From positions 1-61,685 of the forward strand of contig CAISEZ010000049.1 of assembly GCA_903884535.1 (NCBI GenBank): a stretch of 61,685 nucleotides of DNA. Reading direction: 5' to 3'. Positions 7,921-16,710 of this stretch are shown in pieces; within the stretch, counting starts at the first letter, position 1, and the number at the start of each line of letters is the position of its first letter. The position numbers were made by a program, and so were the translations under genes. The DNA is from an uncultured Verrucomicrobia subdivision 3 bacterium (lineage in GTDB: Bacteria; Verrucomicrobiota; Verrucomicrobiia; Limisphaerales; UBA11358). A model generated the notes under the pieces. It did no database searches, had not been told where the DNA came from, and saw only the letters and a list, made by a program, of their open reading frames with translations.

Positions 7921-8831
7921 AACGAAATTTATTAACCATCATCATCGGCGCCTTGCTCGTCGTGATTTTTGCGCTGCTACTGTTCACTTTTCAAGTGCGC
8001 CAGTCTGAGGTCGCCGTCGTGATGACCTTCGGCAAGCCGGTGCGGAACATCACCGAGCCGGGCGCGTATTTCAAATGGCCGTGGCCCATCCAGAAGGTCT
8101 ATCGCTTCGACCAGCGCGTGCAGAATTTCGAGGACAAGTTCAGCCAGGGCCTGACGTCGGATAATAATAATCTGATCGCGAGTGTTTATGTCGGCTGGCG
8201 GATTTCCGACGCGGCGGTGTTCGTGCCGAAATTTCCCGGCGATGCCGCCGTCTCCATGCCCAACGCCCAGAGCAAGCTCGAAGGCATGTTGCGCAGCGCC
8301 GCGCTCGCCGTCATGGGCAAACATCCGCTGTCCGATTTCGTGAATTCCAATCCGCAGGACTTGAAGTTCGACGCGATTGAAAATGAAATCGAGTCGTCCG
8401 TGCAGGCGCAGTTGCAGGCGAATAATTACGGCATCAAGATTGAATTTCTCGGCCTCAAAAAGCTGGGTCTGCCGGAAAGCGTCACGCAGACGGTGTTCGA
8501 CCGGATGAAATCCGAGCGGCAGGTGCTCATCAGCCGCGCGCAATACGAAGGCGAAGCCGAGGCGCAGAAAATCAAATCCGCCGCCGACCGGCAGGCTGCC
8601 GAAACCGTGGCCAACGCCGACGCCGCCGCCACGCGCATCCGCGGCGAGGGCGAGGCTGAAGCCGCCAAGACCTTGCCGGTGTTCCAGCAAAATCCCGAGC
8701 TGGCGAATTTTCTGCTGCGCGTGGACGCGCTCAAGCAGTCGCTCAACTCGCGCGCCACTTTGATTTTCGACGAGCGCACGCCGCCGTTTGATTTGTTCCG
8801 CAACCTGCCGGCCAATCCGGCTGACAAATGA
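7917..8831 (+). CDS. HflC-like SPFH protein
   Basis: A 304-residue protein with one N-terminal transmembrane helix (residues 5-25), then an SPFH domain starting VRQSEVAVVMTFGKPV with GAYFKWPWPIQKVYRF. A long coiled-coil follows (QYEGEAEAQKIKSAADRQAAE) and a short tail containing LIFDERTPPFDLF. Length and layout fit HflC. The ATG overlaps the stop of the preceding HflK-like gene, consistent with stoichiometric assembly of a two-component ring. The operon continues after an intervening toxin-antitoxin pair into a third SPFH gene. Confidence 0.88.
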   Translation: MKRNLLTIIIGALLVVIFALLLFTFQVRQSEVAVVMTFGKPVRNITEPGAYFKWPWPIQKVYRFDQRVQNFEDKFSQGLTSDNNNLIASVYVGWRISDAAVFVPKFPGDAAVSMPNAQSKLEGMLRSAALAVMGKHPLSDFVNSNPQDLKFDAIENEIESSVQAQLQANNYGIKIEFLGLKKLGLPESVTQTVFDRMKSERQVLISRAQYEGEAEAQKIKSAADRQAAETVANADAAATRIRGEGEAEAAKTLPVFQQNPELANFLLRVDALKQSLNSRATLIFDERTPPFDLFRNLPANPADK

Positions 8832-8839
8832 TTTGCGAT

Positions 8840-8858
8840 GTATATTTAATAGATATAC
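8840..8858. promoter_or_regulatory. Palindrome upstream of brnT-like gene, candidate operator
   Basis: GTATAT and ATATAC form a perfect 6-bp inverted repeat with a 7-nt centre in a locally AT-rich patch 12 bp before the BrnT start. BrnA-type antitoxins autoregulate their operons, so this is a reasonable operator/promoter site; no direct proof. Confidence 0.45.
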
Positions 8859-8870
8859 TTTTGAGAGACG

Positions 8871-9194
8871 ATGCCGCCGCCTGAATTCAACCCGCTGGAG
8901 TTTGAAGGGTTTGACTGGGATGTCGGCAACGTGACGAAGAACAGCAAGCATGGCGTGGAACCGGAAGAGGCGGAAGCGGTTTTTTTGAACGAGCCGTTGC
9001 TGGTTTTGCCGGATGCAAAACATTCGAAGTCGGAAGCGCGCTGGCAGGCGTTGGGGCGGACGGCTGAAAGACGGTTGCTGGTGGTATTTACGGTTCGCCG
9101 GAAATTGATCCGCATCATTTCCGCGCGGGCGATGAACAAGAAAGAAAAAGCGGTTTATGAAAAAGAAACTTTACGTTCCGGACGCAAGTCCTGA
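8871..9194 (+). CDS. BrnT-family toxin
   Basis: A 107-residue protein of the BrnT (DUF497) family, predicted RelE-like ribonucleases. The family layout is visible: FEGFDWDVGNVTKNSKHGV at the N-terminus (W-D..N..K...HGV signature), EEAEAVFLNEPLLVLPD, a central ARWQALGRT motif with catalytic-type Arg, and the C-terminal strand RKLIRIISARAMNKKEKAVYE. It overlaps the downstream BrnA-type antitoxin by 38 bp, the usual toxin-first order of brnTA. The pair is embedded within an SPFH operon, between hflC-like and a third SPFH gene. Confidence 0.9.
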   Translation: MPPPEFNPLEFEGFDWDVGNVTKNSKHGVEPEEAEAVFLNEPLLVLPDAKHSKSEARWQALGRTAERRLLVVFTVRRKLIRIISARAMNKKEKAVYEKETLRSGRKS

Positions 9195-9399
9195 TGAGGC
9201 GCGGGATGCCGATTGGGGCAGGGCGCAGCGCGTCGTGTTTCCCAATTTGAAGCCGTCGCGCCAGCCGATCAGCCTGCGTGTGCCTGGTGTGACGCTGCAA
9301 AAGATCCGCCGCGTCGCCAATCGCCAGGGTGTGCCGTATCAAAGCCTGATCAACATCTGGCTGGCCGAACGTGCCGAATCCGAATGCAAAATTGCTTAA
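9157..9399 (+). CDS. BrnA-type antitoxin
   Basis: An 80-residue protein. The N-terminal half is toxin-binding-like (Asp/Arg-rich, DARDADWGRAQR order), and the C-terminal half is a ribbon-helix-helix domain (PISLRVPGVTLQKIRRVANRQGVPYQ-type: a beta strand then two helices). It should neutralise the preceding BrnT and repress the promoter upstream of 8871. Its stop is 2 bp before the ATG of the next SPFH gene, leaving no room for a separate promoter there. Transcription of that gene therefore depends on reading through the toxin-antitoxin pair. Confidence 0.82.
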   Translation: MKKKLYVPDASPDEARDADWGRAQRVVFPNLKPSRQPISLRVPGVTLQKIRRVANRQGVPYQSLINIWLAERAESECKIA

Positions 9400-9400
9400 C

Positions 9401-10474
9401 ATGAGCCACGATCACGATCATCCCGACCATTCGCCGGAAATCCAGGACGCCGGTTCGCAGGCGATGGCCGAGGCGCTGAAGAGTAGCTTCGCCATCGTCA
9501 AGGTGGCGATGGTGCTGCTCGTGGCCGTGTTTTTCGGCTCCGGATTTTTTCAGGTCGGCTCGTCGGAAAAAGCCGTCATTTTACGTTTCGGCAAACCGGT
9601 CGGCGAAGGCCAAAAGGCGCTGCTCACCGCTGGCCTGCACTGGTCATTTCCTTATCCGATTGATGAAGTCGTCAAAATTCCAATTTCCGAAATCCAAAAA
9701 GTTTCGTCCAGCGTCGGCTGGTTTTTGACCACGCCAGAGTTAGAGCTCGCCGGCACCGAGCCGCCCGCCGGTCCGTCGCTCAATCCCGCGATTGACAGCT
9801 ATGCGATCACCGCCGACCGCAACATCATCCATACCCGCGCAACGCTGTATTTCCACATCAAGGATCCGATCCGCTACATATTCGAATTCGAGAATGCGTC
9901 CAATTCCGTCCAGAACGCGCTGAACAACGCACTGATTTACACCGCCGCGAAATTCAAGGTGGACGACATCCTGACGCGCGACGTCGCCGGTTTTCAAGAC
10001 GCCGTGCAGCAGCGCGTGACGGAACTGACCGACCGCGAGCAGTTCGGCATCAGCATTGATCAATGCCAGGTGCAGAGCATGGCGCCGCGGCAGTTGAAGG
10101 ATGTGTTTGCGCAGGTCACGACCGCGCGCGAAAATCGCAACAAGTTGCTCAACGACGCGCACAGCTACGAAAACAAGGTGTTGAGCGAGGCCGGCGCGCA
10201 GGCGTCGTCCATCACCAACGTCGCGGCGTCCGACCGCGCGCGGTTTGTGGAATCGCTCACGGCCGAGGCGAAACGGTTCAGCGCCTTGCAGCCGAATTAC
10301 GAACGCAATCCCGGCCTGTTCGCGCAGCAGCAGTTCGTCGAAGTCATGGGCCAGGTGCTGACGAACGTGCAGGACAAAATCTTTTTGCCTGAGCGCGCCG
10401 ATGGCAAGCCGCGCGAACTGCGGCTACAGTTGAACCGCGAACCGCCGCAGCCGAAAACGGCGGCGAATCCGTAA
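9401..10474 (+). CDS. Third SPFH (HflK-like) protein with His-rich N-terminus
   Basis: A 357-residue protein; start chosen at ATG 9401, after the antitoxin stop. It begins MSHDHDHPDH, a potential metal-binding tract. A transmembrane helix follows (about 37-57), then an SPFH domain (VGSSEKAVILRFGKPV, GLHWSFPYPIDEVVKI), a coiled-coil region and a Pro-rich tail (REPPQPKTAANP). An inserted acidic/Pro segment follows the first SPFH strand (TTPELELAGTEPP). The next gene is a P-type ATPase that also has His-rich ends, so the two products may share a metal or assemble together. The exact function is unproven. Confidence 0.8.
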   Translation: MSHDHDHPDHSPEIQDAGSQAMAEALKSSFAIVKVAMVLLVAVFFGSGFFQVGSSEKAVILRFGKPVGEGQKALLTAGLHWSFPYPIDEVVKIPISEIQKVSSSVGWFLTTPELELAGTEPPAGPSLNPAIDSYAITADRNIIHTRATLYFHIKDPIRYIFEFENASNSVQNALNNALIYTAAKFKVDDILTRDVAGFQDAVQQRVTELTDREQFGISIDQCQVQSMAPRQLKDVFAQVTTARENRNKLLNDAHSYENKVLSEAGAQASSITNVAASDRARFVESLTAEAKRFSALQPNYERNPGLFAQQQFVEVMGQVLTNVQDKIFLPERADGKPRELRLQLNREPPQPKTAANP

Positions 10475-10491
10475 CAAAAATTTAAATTTGT

Positions 10492-12495
10492 ATGCAAGTC
10501 ACGTCCCTTTTAAGCCAGCACGAACACGATGACAATTGCGGCTGCGGCCACGACCATGAACATTCCGTCGTGCATCTCTGGCAGGCCGTTCTCGGTGTCG
10601 TTTTTGTTCTCAACGCCTTTCTTGTGGACTGGCTGTTTGAATCCGGCACCACCCTCGCCAGCGCCAGCGCCATGATCGGCTCGCTCATCCTTGGCTATCC
10701 CATCATCGTCACCGCCGTGAAGGATTTGCGGCGCGGCAATCTGAGCATCAACGAACTCGTCGCCATCGCCGTGCTCGCCGCGTTTGCGTCCGGCAATTAT
10801 GAAACCGCCGGCATCGTCGCCTTTTTCATGCTCACCGGCGAAATCATCGAGACGCGCACTGCCCAGGGTGCCCGCGATTCCATTGAATCTTTGATTAAAT
10901 TAACTCCGACCAAAGCGCGCCGCATTTTGAAGGACGGCAGCGAGGAAGAAGTCGCCGCCAGCCAGCTCGCGGTCGGCGATGTCATCCGCATCCGTCCCGG
11001 CGACAACGTCGCGGCAGACGGCGTCATTTTGAAAGGCCAGGGTTCATTCAATCAGGCGACCATCACCGGCGAATCCTTGCCGGCCGAGAAAGCTGCCGGC
11101 GACGAAGTTTTTGCCGGCACGCAAAATCTCACCGGCGTTTTGGAAATCAAAGTCAGCCGCGCCGGCACCGACACCACGCTCGGCCGCGTTCGCGAACTCA
11201 TCATCGCCGCCGAAAAAACCAAGCTGCCGATCCAGAAAATCGTGGATCAATACATGGGCTTTTACACGCCGCTGGTGCTGGTCATCGGCGCGCTGGTCTG
11301 GGCGTTCACGCACGATTTGAACCGCGTCATCGCGGTGTTTGTCGTGTCTTGTCCGTGCGCGTTTATTTTGGCGACGCCGACCGCAATGGTCGCCGCGCTG
11401 TCTGCCGCCGCGCGTCTGGGAATTTTGATCAAGAACGTCGCTGACATTGAACTCGCGGCAAAAATCAATGCCTTCGTCTTCGACAAGACCGGGACGCTGA
11501 CGACCGGCCAGCTCGCCGTCAGTCGCCTCGCCCCGATTGGCGAAACGAAGCCCGCTGAACTTTTGTTGCTCGCCGCCTCCGCCGAAAAATACAGTAATCA
11601 TCCAACGGCCAAAGCGCTGGCCACGCTTGCCGGTGAAGCCGGCGTGCCGCTGGCCGAGCCGAAAGATTTTTCCGAAACCGCCGGTCGCGGCGTGAAGGCG
11701 GAAATCAACGGAGCAAAAATTTTGGTTGGCCGCGCGCAATGGCTCAAGGACAACGGCATTGACGCGAGCTTCGAAAAATCCGTGGACTTGAAAGAGACAG
11801 AAGGCTGGAGCCTGATTTTCGTAGCGCAAAACGGCCAGTGTGTCGGCTGGGTCGGCATGCAGGACCAGACGCGGGCCGATGCGAAGGAAGCTTTGGCGGA
11901 ATTGAAGGAAGCCGGCGTCCGCCGCATTGCGATGATTTCCGGCGACCGGCAAGTGGTCGCCACGCGCGTCGCCGCCGAGATCGGCTGCGAAGAAGCGAAG
12001 GGCGATTGCCTGCCGCAAAACAAAGTGGAATTTGTCCGCGCGATGAAAGCGAAAGGCTACAAAGTCGCGGTCATCGGCGACGGCGTGAACGACGCGCCCG
12101 CGCTCGCGGCCGGCGACATCGGCATCGCGATGGGCGCGGCCGGCAGCGAAGTGGCCATCCACAGCGCCACGATTGCGCTGATGAATAATGATCTCCGCCG
12201 CCTGCCGTTTTTGGTGAAGCTTTCGCGCAGCACGCGCGCCGTCATCAACCAGAATTTTCTTTTCGGCGTGGTGTTCATCATTGTCGGCCTCGGGGCGACG
12301 GCATTTGGTTACATCGGCCCGATCGTCGCGGCGCTGCTGCACAACGTCGGTTCGTTGATCGTGATTTTCAACAGCGCACGGCTCGTGCGCAAAGGCGAGG
12401 AACTGGAACATTTCCATCCCGAAGCTGTCGCCGGCAAGCACGACCACGGTTCGCACTCAAAACCAACCGGCGAACTGACGCCGAAACTGGCGTAG
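10492..12495 (+). CDS. P1B-type heavy-metal translocating ATPase
   Basis: A 667-residue ATPase with all P-type signatures: TGES actuator loop, transmembrane metal site SCPCAF (CPC), phosphorylation motif DKTGTLT, the HP dipeptide in SNHPTAKAL, and the hinge GDGVNDAPAL. There is no HMA domain. Instead the N-terminus is His/Cys-rich (HEHDDNCGCGHDHEH) and the C-terminus carries HFHPEAVAGKHDHGSH. The last membrane helices contain HNVGSLIVIFNSARL, closer to Zn/Cd/Co-type than Cu-type pumps, but specificity is uncertain. It lies 17 bp after the third SPFH gene and 18 bp before an ABC ATPase, so cotranscription is likely. Confidence 0.92.
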   Translation: MQVTSLLSQHEHDDNCGCGHDHEHSVVHLWQAVLGVVFVLNAFLVDWLFESGTTLASASAMIGSLILGYPIIVTAVKDLRRGNLSINELVAIAVLAAFASGNYETAGIVAFFMLTGEIIETRTAQGARDSIESLIKLTPTKARRILKDGSEEEVAASQLAVGDVIRIRPGDNVAADGVILKGQGSFNQATITGESLPAEKAAGDEVFAGTQNLTGVLEIKVSRAGTDTTLGRVRELIIAAEKTKLPIQKIVDQYMGFYTPLVLVIGALVWAFTHDLNRVIAVFVVSCPCAFILATPTAMVAALSAAARLGILIKNVADIELAAKINAFVFDKTGTLTTGQLAVSRLAPIGETKPAELLLLAASAEKYSNHPTAKALATLAGEAGVPLAEPKDFSETAGRGVKAEINGAKILVGRAQWLKDNGIDASFEKSVDLKETEGWSLIFVAQNGQCVGWVGMQDQTRADAKEALAELKEAGVRRIAMISGDRQVVATRVAAEIGCEEAKGDCLPQNKVEFVRAMKAKGYKVAVIGDGVNDAPALAAGDIGIAMGAAGSEVAIHSATIALMNNDLRRLPFLVKLSRSTRAVINQNFLFGVVFIIVGLGATAFGYIGPIVAALLHNVGSLIVIFNSARLVRKGEELEHFHPEAVAGKHDHGSHSKPTGELTPKLA

Positions 12496-12513
12496 TGTTT
12501 CCAAATAGAAATT

Positions 12514-13686
12514 ATGTCCGCCGCTCAAACATCCAATGGTGAGGTCGTCGTGTCCGTGCGTGGGCTGACGAAAGTGTTCAAGGACTTTTGGAATCGCCCG
12601 AAGGCGCGCGCGGTGGACAACGTGGATTTTGAAGTGCGCCGCGGTGAAGTCTTTGGCCTGCTCGGGCCGAACGGTTCCGGCAAGTCCACCACGGTCAAGC
12701 TGCTGCTTGGCTTGTTGAATCCCACGAAGGGACACATCGAAGTTTTCGGTCATTCGCCGCGGCATGTGCAGACGAAAGCGCGCATCGGTTATCTGCCGGA
12801 AGAATCTTATTTGTATCGCTATCTCAATTCGCGCGAGACGCTGGATTTTTTTGGCAACCTGTTTCATCTCTCGAAAAGCGACCGCGAAAATCGCGCGGAA
12901 CAATTGCTGGAAATGGTTGGTCTGGGCAAAACGCAGACGCGCGCGGTGGGCGAATTTTCCAAGGGCATGCAGCGCCGCATCGGCTTGGCGCAGGCGCTGA
13001 TCAATGATCCTGACCTCATCATTCTTGACGAGCCGACGGCGGGCCTCGACCCGATTGGTTGTCGCGAGGTGAAAGATTTGATTGTCGCGCTGGCCCGGCG
13101 CGGCAAGACGGTGATTTTGAGCAGTCATCTTTTGTCGGATGTTGAAGACGTGTGCGATCGCGTGGTGATTTATTATGGCGGAAAAATTCAAGCCGCCGGC
13201 ACGCTCAAGGATTTGCTGGCGACGCCGGATACGCTGCAAATCACGACACCGGTATTGCCGCGCGAAACGCTGGAACGTGTTTTGGAAATCATCCGCAAGG
13301 ATGTTTCCGCCGGCGAAGTGCGCGTGGACAATCCGACCCAGAATCTCGAAAGCTATTTCCTCGACGTCGTGGCGAAGGCGCGCGCGGCGAATGAAACCAG
13401 CGGCGCGCAGTCCGGTGCGCGCGTGGCCGAATATTTGCGCGGCGGCATGGAAGCCGCGCCGGCGGCGGACAAAATTTTGGAGAAGCTGGCCTTGCCGCAG
13501 GTTCATACAGCGGCTCCGGTTGCCGCTGCGGAAACCAACCCGTCGGTGAACGAAAGCAAACTAGCCGCGCTGGGCAAAGCCGCCGAAGTGTCGCTGGCCA
13601 AAGCGGAATCCGTGGCCGCCGTAAAACCGGCTGATCTGGCAAAGGTGGATGAAAAATTGTCGTCGCTGCTCGGGAATAAAAAATAG
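12514..13686 (+). CDS. ABC transporter ATP-binding protein with C-terminal extension
   Basis: A 390-residue protein. Residues 1-245 are a standard ABC ATPase: Walker A GPNGSGKST, Q-loop region GYLPEESYLY, signature FSKGMQRR, Walker B LIILDEPTAGLDP, and the H-loop SSHLLSDVEDVCD. The remaining 145 residues are an Ala/Lys-rich extension of low complexity, unusual for this class. It precedes a 461-residue ABC-2 permease gene by 36 bp and is the likely energiser of that permease, and perhaps of the permease at 4965. Confidence 0.92.
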   Translation: MSAAQTSNGEVVVSVRGLTKVFKDFWNRPKARAVDNVDFEVRRGEVFGLLGPNGSGKSTTVKLLLGLLNPTKGHIEVFGHSPRHVQTKARIGYLPEESYLYRYLNSRETLDFFGNLFHLSKSDRENRAEQLLEMVGLGKTQTRAVGEFSKGMQRRIGLAQALINDPDLIILDEPTAGLDPIGCREVKDLIVALARRGKTVILSSHLLSDVEDVCDRVVIYYGGKIQAAGTLKDLLATPDTLQITTPVLPRETLERVLEIIRKDVSAGEVRVDNPTQNLESYFLDVVAKARAANETSGAQSGARVAEYLRGGMEAAPAADKILEKLALPQVHTAAPVAAAETNPSVNESKLAALGKAAEVSLAKAESVAAVKPADLAKVDEKLSSLLGNKK

Positions 13687-13722
13687 CCACGGCTTGACGG
13701 ACTTTCGCCTCACCGAAAAAAA

Positions 13723-15108
13723 ATGCAAAGACTGCTCGCCATCGTTTGGTTGACCTGGAAGGCCGCGCTGCGGTTCAAGCTGTTCCTGGTCATCGCGGTG
13801 TTGTTGCTGGCGGCGGTAGTCGGCCTGCCGCTGCTGATCAAGGACGACGGCACGGCGAGTGGTTTTACCCAGATCATTTTGACTTACACGTTGAGCGCGG
13901 TGACGGGCTTGCTCGGCATTTCAACCTTGTGGCTTTCCTGCGGAACACTCGCCCGCGACATCGAGGAATGCCAGATTCAAGTGGTGGCGACAAAGCCGAT
14001 TGCGCGCTGGCAGATCTGGCTAGGCAAATGGCTGGGCATCGTTTTGCTGAACGCGGTTTTGCTGGCGCTGGCGGGCGCGTGCATTTTTGGATTGCTGCAA
14101 TGGCGCGCGACAAAATTGCCGCCGGACGAGCAGGCCAAGCTCCGCAGCGAAGTGCTGGTGGCACGCGGTTCGGCCAAAGAAGCCAGCATGGATGCGGACA
14201 TTAACACGGAGACGGAGCAGATTTTGCAGAACCGGCTCAAGACCAGTCCGGTGGAAAAGGCGGATTTGCCGGAGGTTCGCAAACAAATCCGCGAGCGGGT
14301 GAAGGCGGATTTTCAGCTGGTGCCGCCGACCTATCAGCGCGTCTGGCAGATTGACCTGGGCTTTGCCAAAAATTATCTGGCCGGCAAACCGCTCCAGTTG
14401 CGGGTGAAATTTAACACCGCGCAGAAAAACGCTTCCGGGACTTTCCTCGCGATGTGGCAGGTGGGCCTGCCGGAGAAAACCAAATTCTGGCAGAGCGAGC
14501 CGATGAGTCTCTCGCCGGATACGTTCCATGAATTTTCCATCCCGCCAGATTTGTTCGACGCGAACGGCCTGCTCACCATCACGGTTGCCAATCCCAACAA
14601 CACGGCGCTGCTGTTTTCGCTCGATGAGGGCATGGAAGTTTTGTATCCCGAAAGTGGCTTCCCGCTGAATTTTGCGCGCGGGCTGGGGATCATTTTTTGC
14701 TGGATGGCGTTGCTCGCCGCCGTTGGTCTGTGCGCCGCCAGTTTTCTGTCCTTTCCCGTGGCCACTTTTTTCGCGCTGTCGCTGATGCTGGTGGTGATGT
14801 GCAGCGGCACGCTGGCGGAATCGGTGGACTCCGGTTCGGTGGCGGCGGGGGATGAAGAAACCGGCACGGCTGGGCATTCCTTTGCGGATGCGTTTTTGAT
14901 TCCGGCGTTCAAAGGCGTGCTGGTGGTGGTGGAACTGGCCAAGAATTTTTCGCCGATTGATTCGTTGAGCAGCGGCCGCAGCATCACCTGGACGGAACTG
15001 GGCACGGCCTTTGCGCAAATCGTCCTGCTGCTCGGCGGGGTTTTCGCCGTGGCTGGAATCATATTCTTCAACCGGCGCGAACTGGCGATGGCCCAGGGAA
15101 CGCAATGA
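13723..15108 (+). CDS. ABC-2 permease with large extracytoplasmic domain
   Basis: A 461-residue membrane protein. Three to four membrane segments lie in the first 130 residues (KLFLVIAVLLLAAVVGLPLL and following). A soluble segment of about 180 residues (charged helix, then beta-rich part) is probably extracytoplasmic, and further membrane segments occupy the C-terminus. The DIEECQIQVVATKPIARWQ loop matches ABC-2 permeases of the 'GldF/NosY' type. It follows its ATPase and overlaps the TPR gene (ATGA at 15105-15108), defining an ATPase-permease-TPR unit. Confidence 0.85.
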   Translation: MQRLLAIVWLTWKAALRFKLFLVIAVLLLAAVVGLPLLIKDDGTASGFTQIILTYTLSAVTGLLGISTLWLSCGTLARDIEECQIQVVATKPIARWQIWLGKWLGIVLLNAVLLALAGACIFGLLQWRATKLPPDEQAKLRSEVLVARGSAKEASMDADINTETEQILQNRLKTSPVEKADLPEVRKQIRERVKADFQLVPPTYQRVWQIDLGFAKNYLAGKPLQLRVKFNTAQKNASGTFLAMWQVGLPEKTKFWQSEPMSLSPDTFHEFSIPPDLFDANGLLTITVANPNNTALLFSLDEGMEVLYPESGFPLNFARGLGIIFCWMALLAAVGLCAASFLSFPVATFFALSLMLVVMCSGTLAESVDSGSVAAGDEETGTAGHSFADAFLIPAFKGVLVVVELAKNFSPIDSLSSGRSITWTELGTAFAQIVLLLGGVFAVAGIIFFNRRELAMAQGTQ

Positions 15109-16619
15109 ACGCGCGTCTTAAAAAAATTATTTTGCTCGGCCTCGCCGCCGCGCTGCTGTTCGGCTCCGGCCGGATGCAGAACGCGTTGAACCGCGACCGC
15201 GACATGCTCGGCTTGACGCACACGGCGGTGTTGGAAAATGCGCCGCCGGTGCTGGCATTCACCACGGTGGCGCTCGGCGGCTTTCGCGGCTTGATCTCCA
15301 ATTTTCTCTGGATCCGCGCCAACGATCTGCAGCAGGACGACAAGTTTTTCGAAGCGGCGCAGCTCGCGGACTGGATCACCAAGCTGGAGCCGACGTTCAC
15401 CCAGGTCTGGCTGTTTCAGGGCTGGAACATGGCCTACAACATTTCGGTGAAGTTCAAGGATTTTCCCGACCGCTGGCGCTGGGTGGAGCGCGGCATCGAA
15501 CTGCTGCGCGACGACGGCCTGCGCTACAACCCGAACGACATTTTGATCCACCGTGAGCTGGCGTGGTTTTACCAGCATAAGATGGGGCAGAATCTCGACG
15601 ACGCGAACATCTATTACAAGGAACAGTGGGCCGGGGAGATGATGCCGTTCTTCGGTCCGGACGGAACCAATTTTACTGAACTGCTTTCCGCGCAAAATAC
15701 CAACGCGGTGGTGCTCCGGGAAAAATTCAAGATTGATCCCGCGTTCGCGGAAAAAGTGAACGAGAAATACGGGCCGTTCGACTGGCGGCTGCCCGAAGCG
15801 CACGCCATTTATTGGGGCGCGCAAGGGTTGGATGCCGCCGCCAAACATCCCGACAAGGTGAAAGCCGATGACCTCATCACGCTGCGCCGGATTGTTTATC
15901 AGTCCATGCTACAGGCGTTTCATCACGGCCACATCATTTCCAATCCGTTCACGCACGGGTATTCGCTCGGCCCGAATCTGGACCTGACCGCCAAGGTCAA
16001 CGAGGCCTACGAGGAGATGATGCGCGACGACGCGCAGATGCGTGAACACATTTCGCTCGCGCACCGGAATTTTCTACGGGACGCCGTTTATTTTCTTTAC
16101 GAGGACAACCGCATGGCCGAGGCGAACCAGTGGTTCAAGGTGCTCGGTGAGCGGTATCCAAACAAACCGATCATTGACGACGAACCCGATTCCTTTCCGA
16201 AAAACGTGACGCTGGACGAATATGCCGTGGCGCGCGTGCAGGTGGACATTGGGGAAACATCGCAGGAACGCGTCACCGCCGCGTTGCAGGGCCTGATGGT
16301 GCGGTCTTACTACGAACTGGTCACCGGCCGCGAGGACCGCTATCAAAACTTCCGGCTCTTGGGTAAAAAAGTTTATCAGCGGTATGTGGACAAAGCTTAC
16401 GGCTTCAAAGGCAACACGCGCATTCCGCTGCCGCCGTATGACACGTTGAACCGCGAAGTGGTCACCGGCCTGCTGGATCAGCAACGCGGCTTGCCGTATG
16501 CCGCCCGCGCCATTCTGCGCACCCAACTCGGCCTGCCGGCGGAAACGGTGGCCACCAACGCGCCCGCCGTCAGGACCAACGCCGTGGCAGAAGTTCCGAC
16601 CAATTCCGCCGCGAAATAA
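15105..16619 (+). CDS. Membrane-anchored TPR-like protein
   Basis: A 504-residue protein with an N-terminal signal anchor (KKIILLGLAAALLFGSG). Helical segments follow with TPR-like spacing (KFFEAAQLADWITKLEP, VWLFQGWNMAYNIS, HRELAWFYQHKMG). The C-terminal tail is Thr/Asn/Ala-rich (TNAVAEVPTNSAAK). The translational overlap with the permease gene suggests it is an extracytoplasmic partner of the ABC transporter, for example an assembly or substrate-guiding factor. No enzyme motif is visible. A shorter analogue occupies the same position in the second ABC triad (34579-35442). Confidence 0.75.
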   Translation: MNARLKKIILLGLAAALLFGSGRMQNALNRDRDMLGLTHTAVLENAPPVLAFTTVALGGFRGLISNFLWIRANDLQQDDKFFEAAQLADWITKLEPTFTQVWLFQGWNMAYNISVKFKDFPDRWRWVERGIELLRDDGLRYNPNDILIHRELAWFYQHKMGQNLDDANIYYKEQWAGEMMPFFGPDGTNFTELLSAQNTNAVVLREKFKIDPAFAEKVNEKYGPFDWRLPEAHAIYWGAQGLDAAAKHPDKVKADDLITLRRIVYQSMLQAFHHGHIISNPFTHGYSLGPNLDLTAKVNEAYEEMMRDDAQMREHISLAHRNFLRDAVYFLYEDNRMAEANQWFKVLGERYPNKPIIDDEPDSFPKNVTLDEYAVARVQVDIGETSQERVTAALQGLMVRSYYELVTGREDRYQNFRLLGKKVYQRYVDKAYGFKGNTRIPLPPYDTLNREVVTGLLDQQRGLPYAARAILRTQLGLPAETVATNAPAVRTNAVAEVPTNSAAK

Positions 16620-16710
16620 TTTTGGCCGCAAATTTTTGGTGGGGCGAGCGTCCCCGCGAGCCGTTCCGCAAGATTGCTTCACGCCGAAACTCTGCTAACC
16701 TCCGCCGACT

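Noticed and set aside
16640-16657. GGGG-CGAGCGT-CCCC hairpin between the TPR gene and rimO
   Set aside because: Only a 4-5 bp stem and no T-run; too weak to call a terminator.
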